A stretch of DNA of 64,000 nt from Lelliottia nimipressuralis (GTDB taxonomy: Bacteria > Pseudomonadota > Gammaproteobacteria > Enterobacterales > Enterobacteriaceae). The stretch is from assembly GCF_004402045.1 (NCBI RefSeq), contig NZ_SOMG01000018.1, positions 62,001 to 126,000 on the forward strand. Reading direction: 5' to 3'. The translations under genes and the position numbers were made by a program. Shown piece by piece: positions 21,116-28,563 of this stretch. The notes beneath the pieces are model-generated. The model did not search any database. It was not told the origin of the DNA and was given only the letters and a program-made list of their open reading frames with translations. Each line of letters opens with the position of its first letter. Positions within the stretch are counted from its first letter, which is position 1.

Positions 21116-21712
21116 ATGCGAGAAAACATCCTCAACATGCCCCATCATCTTCGCCGACAACGTGTGGTCACTGCTGAGCAGGCTGCAATGGCTATGGCTG
21201 GCGTATACAGTTGTTCACGCTTAGATGAGTTGAAAGCTAAATTCCCTCCTGAGATCTACAACATTGCTTCCAGTTACTTGAGGATAATTTTGAGTGCTGT
21301 AAACGCGGAAGAACTACATCCCAAGAGAACATGGTCTAGCTCACCTGGCGGAGATATCACTGGAGCTGATTTTTATTCCAATGAAATTTGGCCTTGGGCT
21401 GTTAAAGAAATATCAGCTACAGATAGTTGGTTTGGATGTGATCCAGATAGCTCTAGCGAAAAGTATCAGCCTTTACGAAGCGGGTGGGGCGAGTTTGCTG
21501 GTAAAGATACTGCGTTAAAACTGATCGCTGGAATGGCTATTGCGCTTGAAAAATCAGGTGGTAAATATGTTCGCGGTAAAAATTTGAACAAATCCGAAGT
21601 TGCTAGGAGTGCTTCAAGAAGCATATTGGAACATGGTGATGGCATTGATGTTACAGATAAGGCATTGACTATGCTAATTAATGAAGCTCTGAACATATAC
21701 GCTTCCAAATAG
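21116..21712 (+). CDS. Hypothetical satellite accessory protein (198 aa)
   Basis: I do not recognise this protein. It has a clean start with an AGGAAGC ribosome site and no signal peptide or membrane helix. It is mixed in charge, with a Trp-rich middle (EIWPWAVKEISATDSWFG) and an alpha-helical C terminus (SEVARSASRSILEHG). It lies alone between the integrase and alpA, a place where P4-like elements often carry exchangeable cargo, and its base composition is more AT-rich than the integrase. A defence or regulatory role is possible but not supported by any motif I can name. Confidence 0.7.
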   Translation: MRENILNMPHHLRRQRVVTAEQAAMAMAGVYSCSRLDELKAKFPPEIYNIASSYLRIILSAVNAEELHPKRTWSSSPGGDITGADFYSNEIWPWAVKEISATDSWFGCDPDSSSEKYQPLRSGWGEFAGKDTALKLIAGMAIALEKSGGKYVRGKNLNKSEVARSASRSILEHGDGIDVTDKALTMLINEALNIYASK

Positions 21713-21879
21713 CTCGTAAGGATTTCCAAAAAGTCGATCTACAGGTTCTAAAACTTCTGGCCGTACTTCTATTTCAGTGGAAGAGCTGCTTCCAACTGAT
21801 TTACCGTGACTTCCACAACTACCCGCATGTTTTTGCTGAAATATACCTCGTAGACCACATTAGACTTCGAGAGGTATAT

Positions 21880-22077
21880 ATGTCCCATTCCCTTATCCGC
21901 TTACCTGAAGTTCAGCGCAGAACCGGCTATAGCAAGGCTTGGATCTATCGACTCATGGCTGAGCAACGTTTCCCCTCATCCATAAAGATTGGTTCTCGAG
22001 CAATTGCTTTCATTGAAAGCGAAATTGATGAATGGATTAGTGAGCGCATTGAATCGTCACGCAGCCAAACGAACTGA
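21880..22077 (+). CDS. AlpA-family transcriptional regulator
   Basis: This 65-residue protein is a winged-helix MerR-like DNA-binding domain of the AlpA type: LIRLPEVQRRTGYSKAWIYRLMAEQRFP followed by KIGSRAIAFIESEIDEWI. In P4-like satellites AlpA/Vis proteins act as excisionases and as regulators of the integrase or late genes. The GAGGTATAT ribosome site precedes the ATG. It is about 830 bp from the integrase and about 100 bp before the leader region. Confidence 0.93.
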   Translation: MSHSLIRLPEVQRRTGYSKAWIYRLMAEQRFPSSIKIGSRAIAFIESEIDEWISERIESSRSQTN

Positions 22078-22177
22078 GATTCCGTGAGTAGAGATAATTT
22101 GCGAGAGTTTGCACTTCGGATCTCGCAGAATAAGTTTGTCGCGACAGCTCACTAAACAATTCAAAAAGGTTAATGCC

Positions 22178-22774
22178 ATGAAGAACAATTATGCCCGTCT
22201 GGGGCAGGGCTTCGCTCACCCTAAAAACTCCTTGCCTTGTTATTCAACTGAAGGGTATGCTTTAAAAGCACCAGCAAAATCTGGTGTCGGGCGTGAGAAC
22301 CCGGATAAGCAAAAGGCGATACCAGACGCCTATAGCGTCTTTTTTTGTGTCGTAAAGCCAGTACATCTTCTTTCTGCGGGGAAGATCCGCATCGAATCTA
22401 TGGTGGCGCTGGCGGGGCAGCCGAAAGGCTGGCCGGTATCCTTTTGCACCGGTATTCTCACCCCCGTCAGTGTCACCACCCTTTATGAGCGTGAGAACTC
22501 AGGTGGTGACTCCAGTAAGCAAAAGGAGGCTGCCACATGGCTACTACCCCAACCCAAAAACTGCCCAAATTCACCTGGCTTTTCCTCGGTACGCCGAAAG
22601 GTCGGACCTGCACTCCCGTTGTTATCCGCATCGTTGCCGACAGTGAGCAAGAAGCCCGCGAGTTTTATTCCCGCTGGGATCTTATCTTTGCCGCCAAAAT
22701 TCGCTCTGAATGTTCGCTTTATCAGTACAGCAGCGGCGCGTTTGAACTGGATGTTGCGGAATTGGGAGGTAGCC
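22178..22774 (+). CDS. Ash-like leader frame (open into the next gene)
   Basis: An open frame from the ATG at 22178 (MKNNYARLGQGFAHPKNSLP) contains an APAKSGVGRENPDKQKA stretch and MVALAGQPKGWPVSFCTGI, both typical of Ash/Kil-region proteins of P4-like elements. It contains no stop and runs in the same frame straight into the recombinase that starts at 22775, so the nucleotide sequence allows a 490-residue fusion. The second half is overlapped in another frame by the better-supported Icd-like gene, so the reading frame may only be translated in its first part, or mainly serve as a transcribed leader. Confidence 0.4.
22285..22527 (+). ncRNA. Candidate P4-type immunity RNA region
   Basis: Two copies of GCGTGAGAAC (22291-22300 and 22489-22498), each followed by AAGCAAAAGG, flank an intervening segment. 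Bases 22449-22469 there (CCGGTATTCTCAC then CCCCGTCA) are complementary to 22285-22304 with three mismatches and one gap. A hairpin with a T-run (AGACGC/GCGTCT, 22324-22347) lies between. This is the arrangement of the P4 immunity locus, where seqB in the CI RNA pairs with seqA and seqC in the leader to cause early termination. The pairing is seen; the function is inferred. Confidence 0.5.
22324..22347 (+). terminator. Terminator-like hairpin inside the leader
   Basis: AGACGC-CTATA-GCGTCT with seven T residues after it looks like an intrinsic terminator inside the Ash-like frame. In P4 such early termination silences the replication genes in the prophage state. Confidence 0.6.
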
Positions 22775-22782
22775 ATGTTTAA
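22537..22782 (+). CDS. Icd-like host cell division inhibitor family protein
   Basis: The 81-residue protein (MATTPTQKLPKFTWLFLGTP) ends in a WDLIFAAKIRSECSLYQYSSGAFELDVAELGG stretch, which matches the Icd-like proteins annotated in P1- and P4-like elements; the name comes from a P1 product that blocks septation. The start has a strong AAAGGAGG. Its last 8 bp overlap the recombinase start at 22775, suggesting coupled translation. It is on a different frame from the Ash-like leader. Confidence 0.75.
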   Translation: MATTPTQKLPKFTWLFLGTPKGRTCTPVVIRIVADSEQEAREFYSRWDLIFAAKIRSECSLYQYSSGAFELDVAELGGSHV

Positions 22783-23650
22783 CCTCCAGACCCTGACAGC
22801 TAAAGCCCGCGAGCTGCGCGGCAACGTGGTAAAAGCCACTACCACGAAAGGCACCCGCACCATGACCCCCGTTTACGAACGGGAAGAGCAGCGCAAACTG
22901 CGCGAACGCATCCAGCAGACCCAGCCGGACTGGGTTTTACTCTGGTGGGATATTGCGACCGTTACCGGCTGGCGTACCAGCGACGTGTGCAACTTCCGTT
23001 ACTCCTGCATCAACTGGGAAACCGGCATAGCAACAATTATCGTAGCGAAGCAGACCAAAGCAGCAGAAGCCAGAGCGACCCGGAAGGGGATCGAGATAGT
23101 TCGCCAGCAGCGTAAGGATGCTGCCCGGCTTGCTGGCGATCACATTGGGTACATGCACTGGGATAGCGTGAGCTGCGACGAACTGGCCGCCGGCATGACA
23201 GAAGAAGAACAGGCGATCGTGTTTGAGCTGGTGGCGAAGGCTGAAGTTAAGCACGATACCAAACAGCTGCCGCCGGGCATCATCAAACGACTGCGTGAAC
23301 GCATGGAGCGCAATCTTATCGGTGACGACCTGGTATTTTCCCGCAGTCAGATTGAAAGTAACCGTTGCCAGTCTCTGGAAGGTAGCGTGAGCCGCCAGAC
23401 AATCTGGAAGAAACTGCACAATGTAATGCTGTGGTTTACGCGCGTCGTAAACACGCGTCTGCGCCTGAGCGCCTATTCCAGCCGCAAAATTGCCGCCTTT
23501 AATCTCATGTCCGCCGGCGGCGAACAGGGATTGCTGGTCGCCTCTGAAATGCTCGGGCACAGTAACCCGGCAATCACCCGAACTTACCTCCAGTTAGGCA
23601 GTAAGGCCTCAGCCATTCAATCCCGTCTGGCCATGGAGGTATCTGTATGA
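22775..23650 (+). CDS. Small tyrosine recombinase-like protein
   Basis: A 291-residue protein whose C-terminal half carries tyrosine recombinase motifs: WDIATVTGWRTSDVCNFRYS (Arg I), AYSSRKIAAFNLM at the HxxR position (Arg kept, the first His replaced by Tyr) and LGHSNPAITRTYLQL (His and the nucleophile Tyr). It lacks the long DUF4102 arm domain of the element's integrase. The ATG at 22775 has a GGGAGGT ribosome site. Similar genes occur between icd and the helicase in P4-like elements; the substrate is unknown. It may resolve multimers or act at a second site. Confidence 0.85.
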   Translation: MFNLQTLTAKARELRGNVVKATTTKGTRTMTPVYEREEQRKLRERIQQTQPDWVLLWWDIATVTGWRTSDVCNFRYSCINWETGIATIIVAKQTKAAEARATRKGIEIVRQQRKDAARLAGDHIGYMHWDSVSCDELAAGMTEEEQAIVFELVAKAEVKHDTKQLPPGIIKRLRERMERNLIGDDLVFSRSQIESNRCQSLEGSVSRQTIWKKLHNVMLWFTRVVNTRLRLSAYSSRKIAAFNLMSAGGEQGLLVASEMLGHSNPAITRTYLQLGSKASAIQSRLAMEVSV

Positions 23651-23769
23651 AAATGGTTATCCAATTTTGCCGTCTCGGCGCTTTTGCCGATCACGTATCG
23701 GAGCAATTAAATAGCGCGCGATATTGTTTTACCCGCCAGTCATTAAGGGACGGGGAGGGGAAATTATGA
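23647..23769 (+). CDS. Small hypothetical protein (40 aa)
   Basis: The ATG overlaps the recombinase stop (ATGA) and the frame (MKMVIQFCRLGAFADHVSEQ) ends with a TGA overlapping the next ATG. The double overlap suggests a translationally coupled chain of small early genes. It has no recognised motif. Confidence 0.5.
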   Translation: MKMVIQFCRLGAFADHVSEQLNSARYCFTRQSLRDGEGKL

Positions 23770-23969
23770 CTCCTGTTTACGATCTGGTTCGCCGGGCCGA
23801 TGGCAAAAACGTTTTCAGTTTCCCGGCCGGCGGCCGCTATCTGGTGGACACGTCAAATGGTCTTCAGTCGATGCGCCCCCTTATGGACGACGAGATCATT
23901 TTTACGGTGGAGAGTGCCGCGCGCTTTCTGAAGAAAATTGGTTATCAGGTAATCCCGCCAGCGGCGTGA
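23766..23969 (+). CDS. Small hypothetical protein (67 aa)
   Basis: Read from the ATG at 23766 (MTPVYDLVRRADGKNVFSFPAGGRYLVDT), overlapping the stop of the preceding 40-residue frame. A GGGGAGGGG stretch serves as ribosome site; the earlier start at 23724 lies in the previous gene without a comparable site. Function unknown; it belongs to the early gene cluster before the helicase. Confidence 0.6.
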   Translation: MTPVYDLVRRADGKNVFSFPAGGRYLVDTSNGLQSMRPLMDDEIIFTVESAARFLKKIGYQVIPPAA

Positions 23970-23980
23970 GGTAAAAAATT

Positions 23981-24295
23981 ATGACGATTAAAAATTCCGG
24001 CTTAGCTGCTGGTGGCCGCGCTCACCCTGAAATCAGGCCGGGCGATAAATGGAAGGACGGGCGGGGCAACATCGTAATTATCGAAAGTTACCGATTCGAC
24101 AGAGTGACATATTGCCGTGAAGGGTACAGCTCACCGTGTTTTTGCACGCCAGAAAGACTGGTGCGGGAATTTGAATTTGTTTCTTCCGCGCCGGGCACCG
24201 GAGGAAGAGATATCGATCGGATTATGCGGGTGCAGGGCATCGAACGAATTCGGGTTATGCGGGAAATCATCAGGGAGCGAGGGAACAGAAAATGA
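23981..24295 (+). CDS. DUF4222-type satellite protein
   Basis: The 104-residue protein carries PGDKWKDGRGNIVIIESYRFDRVTYCREGYSSPCFCTPERLVREF, which matches the DUF4222 family common in enterobacterial prophages and P4-like elements; the family has no known function. Its TGA overlaps the ATG of the helicase gene (ATGA), so both are probably translated together. The C-terminal part (IERIRVMREIIRERGNRK) is strongly basic. Confidence 0.75.
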   Translation: MTIKNSGLAAGGRAHPEIRPGDKWKDGRGNIVIIESYRFDRVTYCREGYSSPCFCTPERLVREFEFVSSAPGTGGRDIDRIMRVQGIERIRVMREIIRERGNRK

Positions 24296-26055
24296 AGAAT
24301 GCACCAAACCTTAAAAAGCAGCCGGCGGATCTCATGGAGGAGTCAATCATCTTTGCCGGCGCCGATGCCTGGACGTTCGCCAAAGCATGGCAGGAAATGA
24401 ACCCGATTGGCGATACGGTGCCGCCGGTTGTGCTGGATAAAAAGCAGCTGGCAGAGCTGGAGAATATCCGGATTGTGGATGATGGCCGGCTCTATGCCCG
24501 GGTTTGCCGTGGCGGGCATCTGACCGAACGGCAGATAACCATTCTCGCCACAAAGCTGGCGGTGGCCGGCGTGGAGCGCGCGCAATTCTACTCTGAAGGT
24601 TATCAGCTTCTGGAGGACTGGACGCCGCAGCTGCCGCGCCTCAAAGCCGATGCGGAAGCCGGCAAAAGCATGGTGATCGGCAAACCGCTGACGGATGTAA
24701 ACCTCCGCGACCTGGCTGATAACGAGAAGGCGCTCATACTGGCCGCGCGTTACACCGGCATTGCGATAAATGAAAACAGCGAGGGCGTATACGTCTACCG
24801 TGCCGGCATCTGGGAGAAAACGTCTCTGCTCGAGCTGAGCCGCGAAATGGTGGCTATCTACAACGAGAACAAAACCAACTTCAGCAAGCGCGCGATCAAC
24901 AACGTTATCGACGCCCTGAAAATTGTTATCCCGGTAATGGGGGAGCCGCGGCGCAGCCTGATCCCCTTTGCTAATGGCGTCTACGATATGGAAACCGGCG
25001 TTTTCTCCGAACACAGCCAGGATAACTGGCTGACCAACCATAACGGCGTGACCTATACGCCGGCGGTGCCGGGCGAAAACCTCCGCGACCATGCGCCGAA
25101 CTTCCATAAGTGGCTAAGTTACGCATCAGATAGAGACGCAATTAAGATGCAGCGTATCGCTGCGGCGCTCTTTATGGTTCTGGCGAACCGGTACGACTGG
25201 CAGCTGTTCCTCGAGATAACCGGGGAGGGTGGCAGCGGGAAAAGTGTCTTTACCCATATCGCCACGATGCTGGCCGGCGCGCATAACACCGCCAGCGGGA
25301 ACATGGCGGCACTTGATAGCGCACGCGGGCGGGCGCAGTTCGTCGGGAAAAGCATGATAACGCTTCCTGACCAGCCCAAATATTCAGGAGAGGGCACCGG
25401 GATAAAAGCGATAACCGGCGGGGATGCGGTGGAGATCGACCCGAAACACGAGCACCAGTACACCGCCGTTCTGCGGGCGGTGGTTGTGGCCACGAACAAC
25501 ACGCCGATGATTTTCACCGAACGCGCCGGCGGCGTTTCCCGGCGCCGCGTAATTTTCCAGTTTAACCGGCGCGTCAGCGAAGAGGATAAGGATCCCGACC
25601 TTGCAGAAAAGATATCCGCTGAAATTCCGGTGGTTGTTCGCCGGCTGCTGGCGAACTTTGCGAACCCGGAAAAAGCGCGGGCGCTGCTGCTGGAGCAACG
25701 GAATAGCGAAGAAGCACTGGAGGTAAAGCAGAAAACAGATCCGCTATATGCCTTCTGCGCTCACCTTGAGCGCCTGGCTGATTGTGCGGGAATGATGGTA
25801 GGAAACCGCAATCCGCCTCACTATCCGCGAATTTATCTCTATCACGCTTATCTGGCATTCCTTGAGGCCAATGGATTCGACAAACCGCTGACGCTGAATA
25901 AATTCGCAGAGGGGATGGAAAGCGCGATGAGGGAGTTTAATCACGAGTACCGTAAGGAACGGAGAGCCCGTGGCATGGTGACTAACGTCGAACTTTCGGA
26001 AAGTGCGGAAGACTGGTTACCTCAGACGCATCCTGTAGCCGGTCATAAAGAATGA
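24292..26055 (+). CDS. D5/P4-type replication helicase
   Basis: A 587-residue protein of the P4 alpha / poxvirus D5 family. The central D5-N-like region (LIPFANGVYDMETG) leads to a superfamily 3 helicase with Walker A GEGGSGKS at residues 311-318, a following TLPDQPKYSGEGTGIKAITGGD segment and a VVVATNNTPM sensor. P4 alpha is longer (about 777 residues) and starts with a primase domain containing EGYATA and a zinc finger; I see neither here, so priming must come from the host or from a divergent N terminus. It directly precedes the iteron cluster. Confidence 0.9.
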   Translation: MKNAPNLKKQPADLMEESIIFAGADAWTFAKAWQEMNPIGDTVPPVVLDKKQLAELENIRIVDDGRLYARVCRGGHLTERQITILATKLAVAGVERAQFYSEGYQLLEDWTPQLPRLKADAEAGKSMVIGKPLTDVNLRDLADNEKALILAARYTGIAINENSEGVYVYRAGIWEKTSLLELSREMVAIYNENKTNFSKRAINNVIDALKIVIPVMGEPRRSLIPFANGVYDMETGVFSEHSQDNWLTNHNGVTYTPAVPGENLRDHAPNFHKWLSYASDRDAIKMQRIAAALFMVLANRYDWQLFLEITGEGGSGKSVFTHIATMLAGAHNTASGNMAALDSARGRAQFVGKSMITLPDQPKYSGEGTGIKAITGGDAVEIDPKHEHQYTAVLRAVVVATNNTPMIFTERAGGVSRRRVIFQFNRRVSEEDKDPDLAEKISAEIPVVVRRLLANFANPEKARALLLEQRNSEEALEVKQKTDPLYAFCAHLERLADCAGMMVGNRNPPHYPRIYLYHAYLAFLEANGFDKPLTLNKFAEGMESAMREFNHEYRKERRARGMVTNVELSESAEDWLPQTHPVAGHKE

Positions 26056-26466
26056 AGTTCAGATAAATATGGAGAAAGGTATACATGGTATACATCGAGA
26101 GGATAATTTAATTATAAATCAGAGAATTAAGCCATGTATACCTTGTTTTCAGGTATACACAGGGTGTACATGGTGTTCATTCTCTCATTAATCATCTGAT
26201 GGTTTATTAAACAGAATGATGTATACCGTGTAGACCTGAAATCCCAAAATGTAGGCTGGTATTCATGGGTTAATGTATTGTTTTATAAGTAATTTGTTGC
26301 CTTTGTGAACACCATGTATACCTTGAGGGCAAATTCTTTAAAACGCATCCACTCTTTTCACGTTGTGAACCCCTGCTATTTCATTAATATCGTTTCATAA
26401 ATCGCAATTAATTAATTGATTGTTGCGATTAATGGAGCTTTAACGGTCGCTATTACAGGGGGCATC
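26056..26466. other. Candidate replication origin with iterons
   Basis: This AT-rich stretch without a gene carries about eleven 8-bp units of the type GGTATACA or GGTGT(A/T)CA in both orientations: 26078, 26087, 26135 (inverted), 26152, 26163, 26172, 26220 (inv), 26229 (inv, variant), 26258 (variant), 26306 (inv) and 26315 (inv). Neighbours are mostly 9 bp apart. P4 ori and crr contain GGTGAACA-like iterons bound by the alpha protein, and this block directly follows the alpha-like helicase gene, so it is probably the element's origin. Confidence 0.7.
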
Positions 26467-26640
26467 ATGAGCAAGGTTAACGTTAAGCCCGTTCTGCTGA
26501 ACGGGGAGCAGATTCAGGCTCTGAAAACCATTCAGGAGAGGGAGCGCCAGAAGTCGGGCATGGGGATCGCACCGTCAATCCATGCTGTTGCGCGCAAGGT
26601 ATTTGATGCAGGGCTGTCAAAAATGGAGGCTGGCCAGTGA
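26467..26640 (+). CDS. Small hypothetical satellite protein (57 aa)
   Basis: Start chosen at ATG 26467 (MSKVNVKPVLLNGEQIQALKTIQERERQ), which has GGGGG before it; the frame extends to 26416 without a ribosome site. The length and the LNGEQIQALKTIQ...SIHAVARKVFDAGL pattern suggest a short helical DNA-binding protein, perhaps ribbon-helix-helix, but this is weak. Its TGA overlaps the GTG start of the next gene, so the two are coupled. It is placed just after the putative origin. Confidence 0.65.
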   Translation: MSKVNVKPVLLNGEQIQALKTIQERERQKSGMGIAPSIHAVARKVFDAGLSKMEAGQ

Positions 26641-27422
26641 GCTACTCAATCAAAATAGGGAAACACAGCATCGAGCTGGCGGGCTATGCTGGTAAGGTTG
26701 TTGCGCCAAATACTCAGATGGCCGCTTTATTCCGTGGCATGGCGGGCGAACTCACCAGCCTGAGGACAACGGCGCAGCAGGCCGAAGCTGAGGCGGATTT
26801 GCTGGACGTTATCCGCAACGACCCGGATCTGAACGAACAGGCAAAAAACCGCAGGGCAGGTGAAGCCCGGAACCCGGACACGCTCAAAGACTTTACCCGC
26901 GGGGTGGCAGCTGTAAGTGAGCAGGCCGCAAACATTCTCGATTACCTGAAGAACAAGCTCGCTCCGGTTAATCCACTGGCATCTGATGATGTTCAGGGAT
27001 TCATGCGTGACAGCGAAATGCGCCAGGCATTCGCCCGACTGGATCGCCGCAGCCAGGAAAAAATGTTGCTGTCGATGCACAGTGGAAAGCATCAGGAGCT
27101 GGCTGACGCCTTATTAAGGGCGCACGCAGTGTGTTCGGGACTCGATACGGAACAGCTAAAACGTCTCGGCTTCTCCCGTATCGTATCAGAGAACGGGCAG
27201 GTGATTAGCGCGGTTGCCGATCTGGTCGACGCGGTAAGGAAAGACGTCGCACAAATTACAGCTGTCCGTACCTGGTATAACAATCTCGTGTACGGGAAGA
27301 ACGACGATCCATCAGACGTACAGCCACGCATGACCGGCCTCGACCAGTTAAGCGAACATGTCAGCGCGATGCTCAAAGGCAGCCTGCGGCAGACACATTC
27401 AGAAGAGAAGCAGGCCGCCTGA
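26637..27422 (+). CDS. Hypothetical satellite protein (261 aa, GTG start)
   Basis: I do not recognise this family. The GTG start overlaps the stop of the preceding gene (GTGA) and has GGAGG before it. The protein is mostly helical with heptad-like stretches (SLRTTAQQAEAEADLLDVIRN), no signal peptide, no membrane helix and no Cys motif. It is followed at once by an intrinsic terminator that overlaps its stop codon. Its location after the helicase and origin suggests a replication, copy-number or host-takeover role, which is inference. Confidence 0.75.
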   Translation: MSYSIKIGKHSIELAGYAGKVVAPNTQMAALFRGMAGELTSLRTTAQQAEAEADLLDVIRNDPDLNEQAKNRRAGEARNPDTLKDFTRGVAAVSEQAANILDYLKNKLAPVNPLASDDVQGFMRDSEMRQAFARLDRRSQEKMLLSMHSGKHQELADALLRAHAVCSGLDTEQLKRLGFSRIVSENGQVISAVADLVDAVRKDVAQITAVRTWYNNLVYGKNDDPSDVQPRMTGLDQLSEHVSAMLKGSLRQTHSEEKQAA

Positions 27423-27436
27423 GGGCGGCTTTTTTC
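27414..27436 (+). terminator. Terminator overlapping the stop of the 261-aa gene
   Basis: GCCGCC-TGAG-GGCGGC followed by seven T residues. It ends the early transcript and isolates the next gene. Confidence 0.85.
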
Positions 27437-27457
27437 TGTCCGGAGGGAAACATCACG

Positions 27458-27949
27458 ATGCTATTAAGTAAATCAGCCTACGCCAGGCATATGGGCGTTA
27501 GCCGGCAAACTGTTTACGGCTGGATAGCGCGAGGTGAAATTGTAATATCAGGCGATAAAGTGGATGTTGACGCATCGCAGGCTAAACAAAATTCTGCTGG
27601 TACTGGCGAACACCAGACTGAAATGACGTGGGCGCAGGCCGCCGCATGGGTATGGGGGCATGACGGCGGGAAAGAGCTGCCGGCTGATATTGATGCTGGT
27701 CAGCGAATAGAGGCCGCAGCCGCTGAGCTGGGTTTTGATGTTCAGCACGAGCCCGATGAACAATTGCTGATTCTCTTCCGGCCGGATGAAGAAACCCACA
27801 GCTTCTATGGCAATGTCCGTGCAGCAGGCGCTTTACGGTTTCTTCGTTCTGAACTGGCTTACGTTGCCACAATGCACCCCGATACGCTGGATGACTGGAA
27901 CAAAACTGGTTTAATGTCACTCTGCCTGCTGGACGGCGAAAAACTGTAA
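27458..27949 (+). CDS. HTH protein, possibly terminase small subunit-like (163 aa)
   Basis: The N terminus (LLSKSAYARHMGVSRQTVYGWIARGEIV) is a helix-turn-helix of the kind seen in excisionases and in small terminase subunits. The rest of the protein (WGHDGGKELPADIDAGQRIEAAAAELGFD, then DEQLLILFRPDEETHSFYG) is acidic and unassigned. CGGAGGG lies before the ATG. A terminator separates it from the upstream early operon. It could be a late regulator or a packaging-diversion protein; the HTH alone does not decide. Confidence 0.7.
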   Translation: MLLSKSAYARHMGVSRQTVYGWIARGEIVISGDKVDVDASQAKQNSAGTGEHQTEMTWAQAAAWVWGHDGGKELPADIDAGQRIEAAAAELGFDVQHEPDEQLLILFRPDEETHSFYGNVRAAGALRFLRSELAYVATMHPDTLDDWNKTGLMSLCLLDGEKL

Positions 27950-28563
27950 ACCCCCAGCCCCTCAAACTTGACACTTTTTCGCGAGAAACTGGGAAAAGTG
28001 TCAACCCAACCTAACGGATCCTGACGCCTACGAACAGCAGCTACAGCAGAAGTGTAAAGGGCTGGCGTTGAGATTTGTTGAGCCTTGGCTGTTAGCTTTT
28101 GTTAATCCTGATGCGAAGCAGGGCAGGTGTCAGCCTGCTATGGTTTGTTATGCCTTACTAGGGAAAACCAGGGGGAAAGTGTCAACCGCTACCGCTTCAG
28201 AAAACTTCAGGTACACGAACTCGTGAAGGGGAGGTGTTAAGCACTCCCCATTTACAACCATCCTCGAGCCTCTTTCAGATCGCTGTTCTGGTTTGCCCGG
28301 ACGCTGGCGTTCAGATTGAGTTGTCAAAAGTTGTCTCCCACCGGCACAGCCAGCGGGGATTTTTGGCAGAACGCGCTCTAAGTTACAGTTGCTTCAGTCT
28401 GTTAGTTTTTACAAACCGTATAAACAGTTTTATTATTTGTTAAACAATAATGTTTTTTACATGATTTTCTCAAGTTAAAGTTAAGATTAAATGGCATGAT
28501 TTTAATGATGTTTTTTATGAAAGGTGTTATTTTTAATAATTGCTCATGCAAATCAGGTGCAGA
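27950..28563. other. Gap with repeated TTGACACTTT motif
   Basis: No convincing gene. TTGACACTTTT (27968-27978) and AAAAGTGTCAA (27994-28004) form a perfect 11-bp inverted repeat, and AAAGTGTCAA recurs at 28176-28185. A frame without start codon (27972-28224) could be a gene remnant, and the frame 28234-28443 has a weak phage-like look only. From about 28440 the DNA becomes strongly AT-rich, marking the beginning of the cargo. Confidence 0.5.

Noticed and set aside
27968..27998. TTGACA read as a -35 promoter element
   Set aside because: No acceptable -10 hexamer lies 16-18 bp downstream; the sequence is better explained as an inverted repeat.
28234..28443. 69-codon frame after the HTH gene
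   Set aside because: No clear ribosome site. It has only a vague likeness to prophage leader peptides, so it is described as part of the gap.
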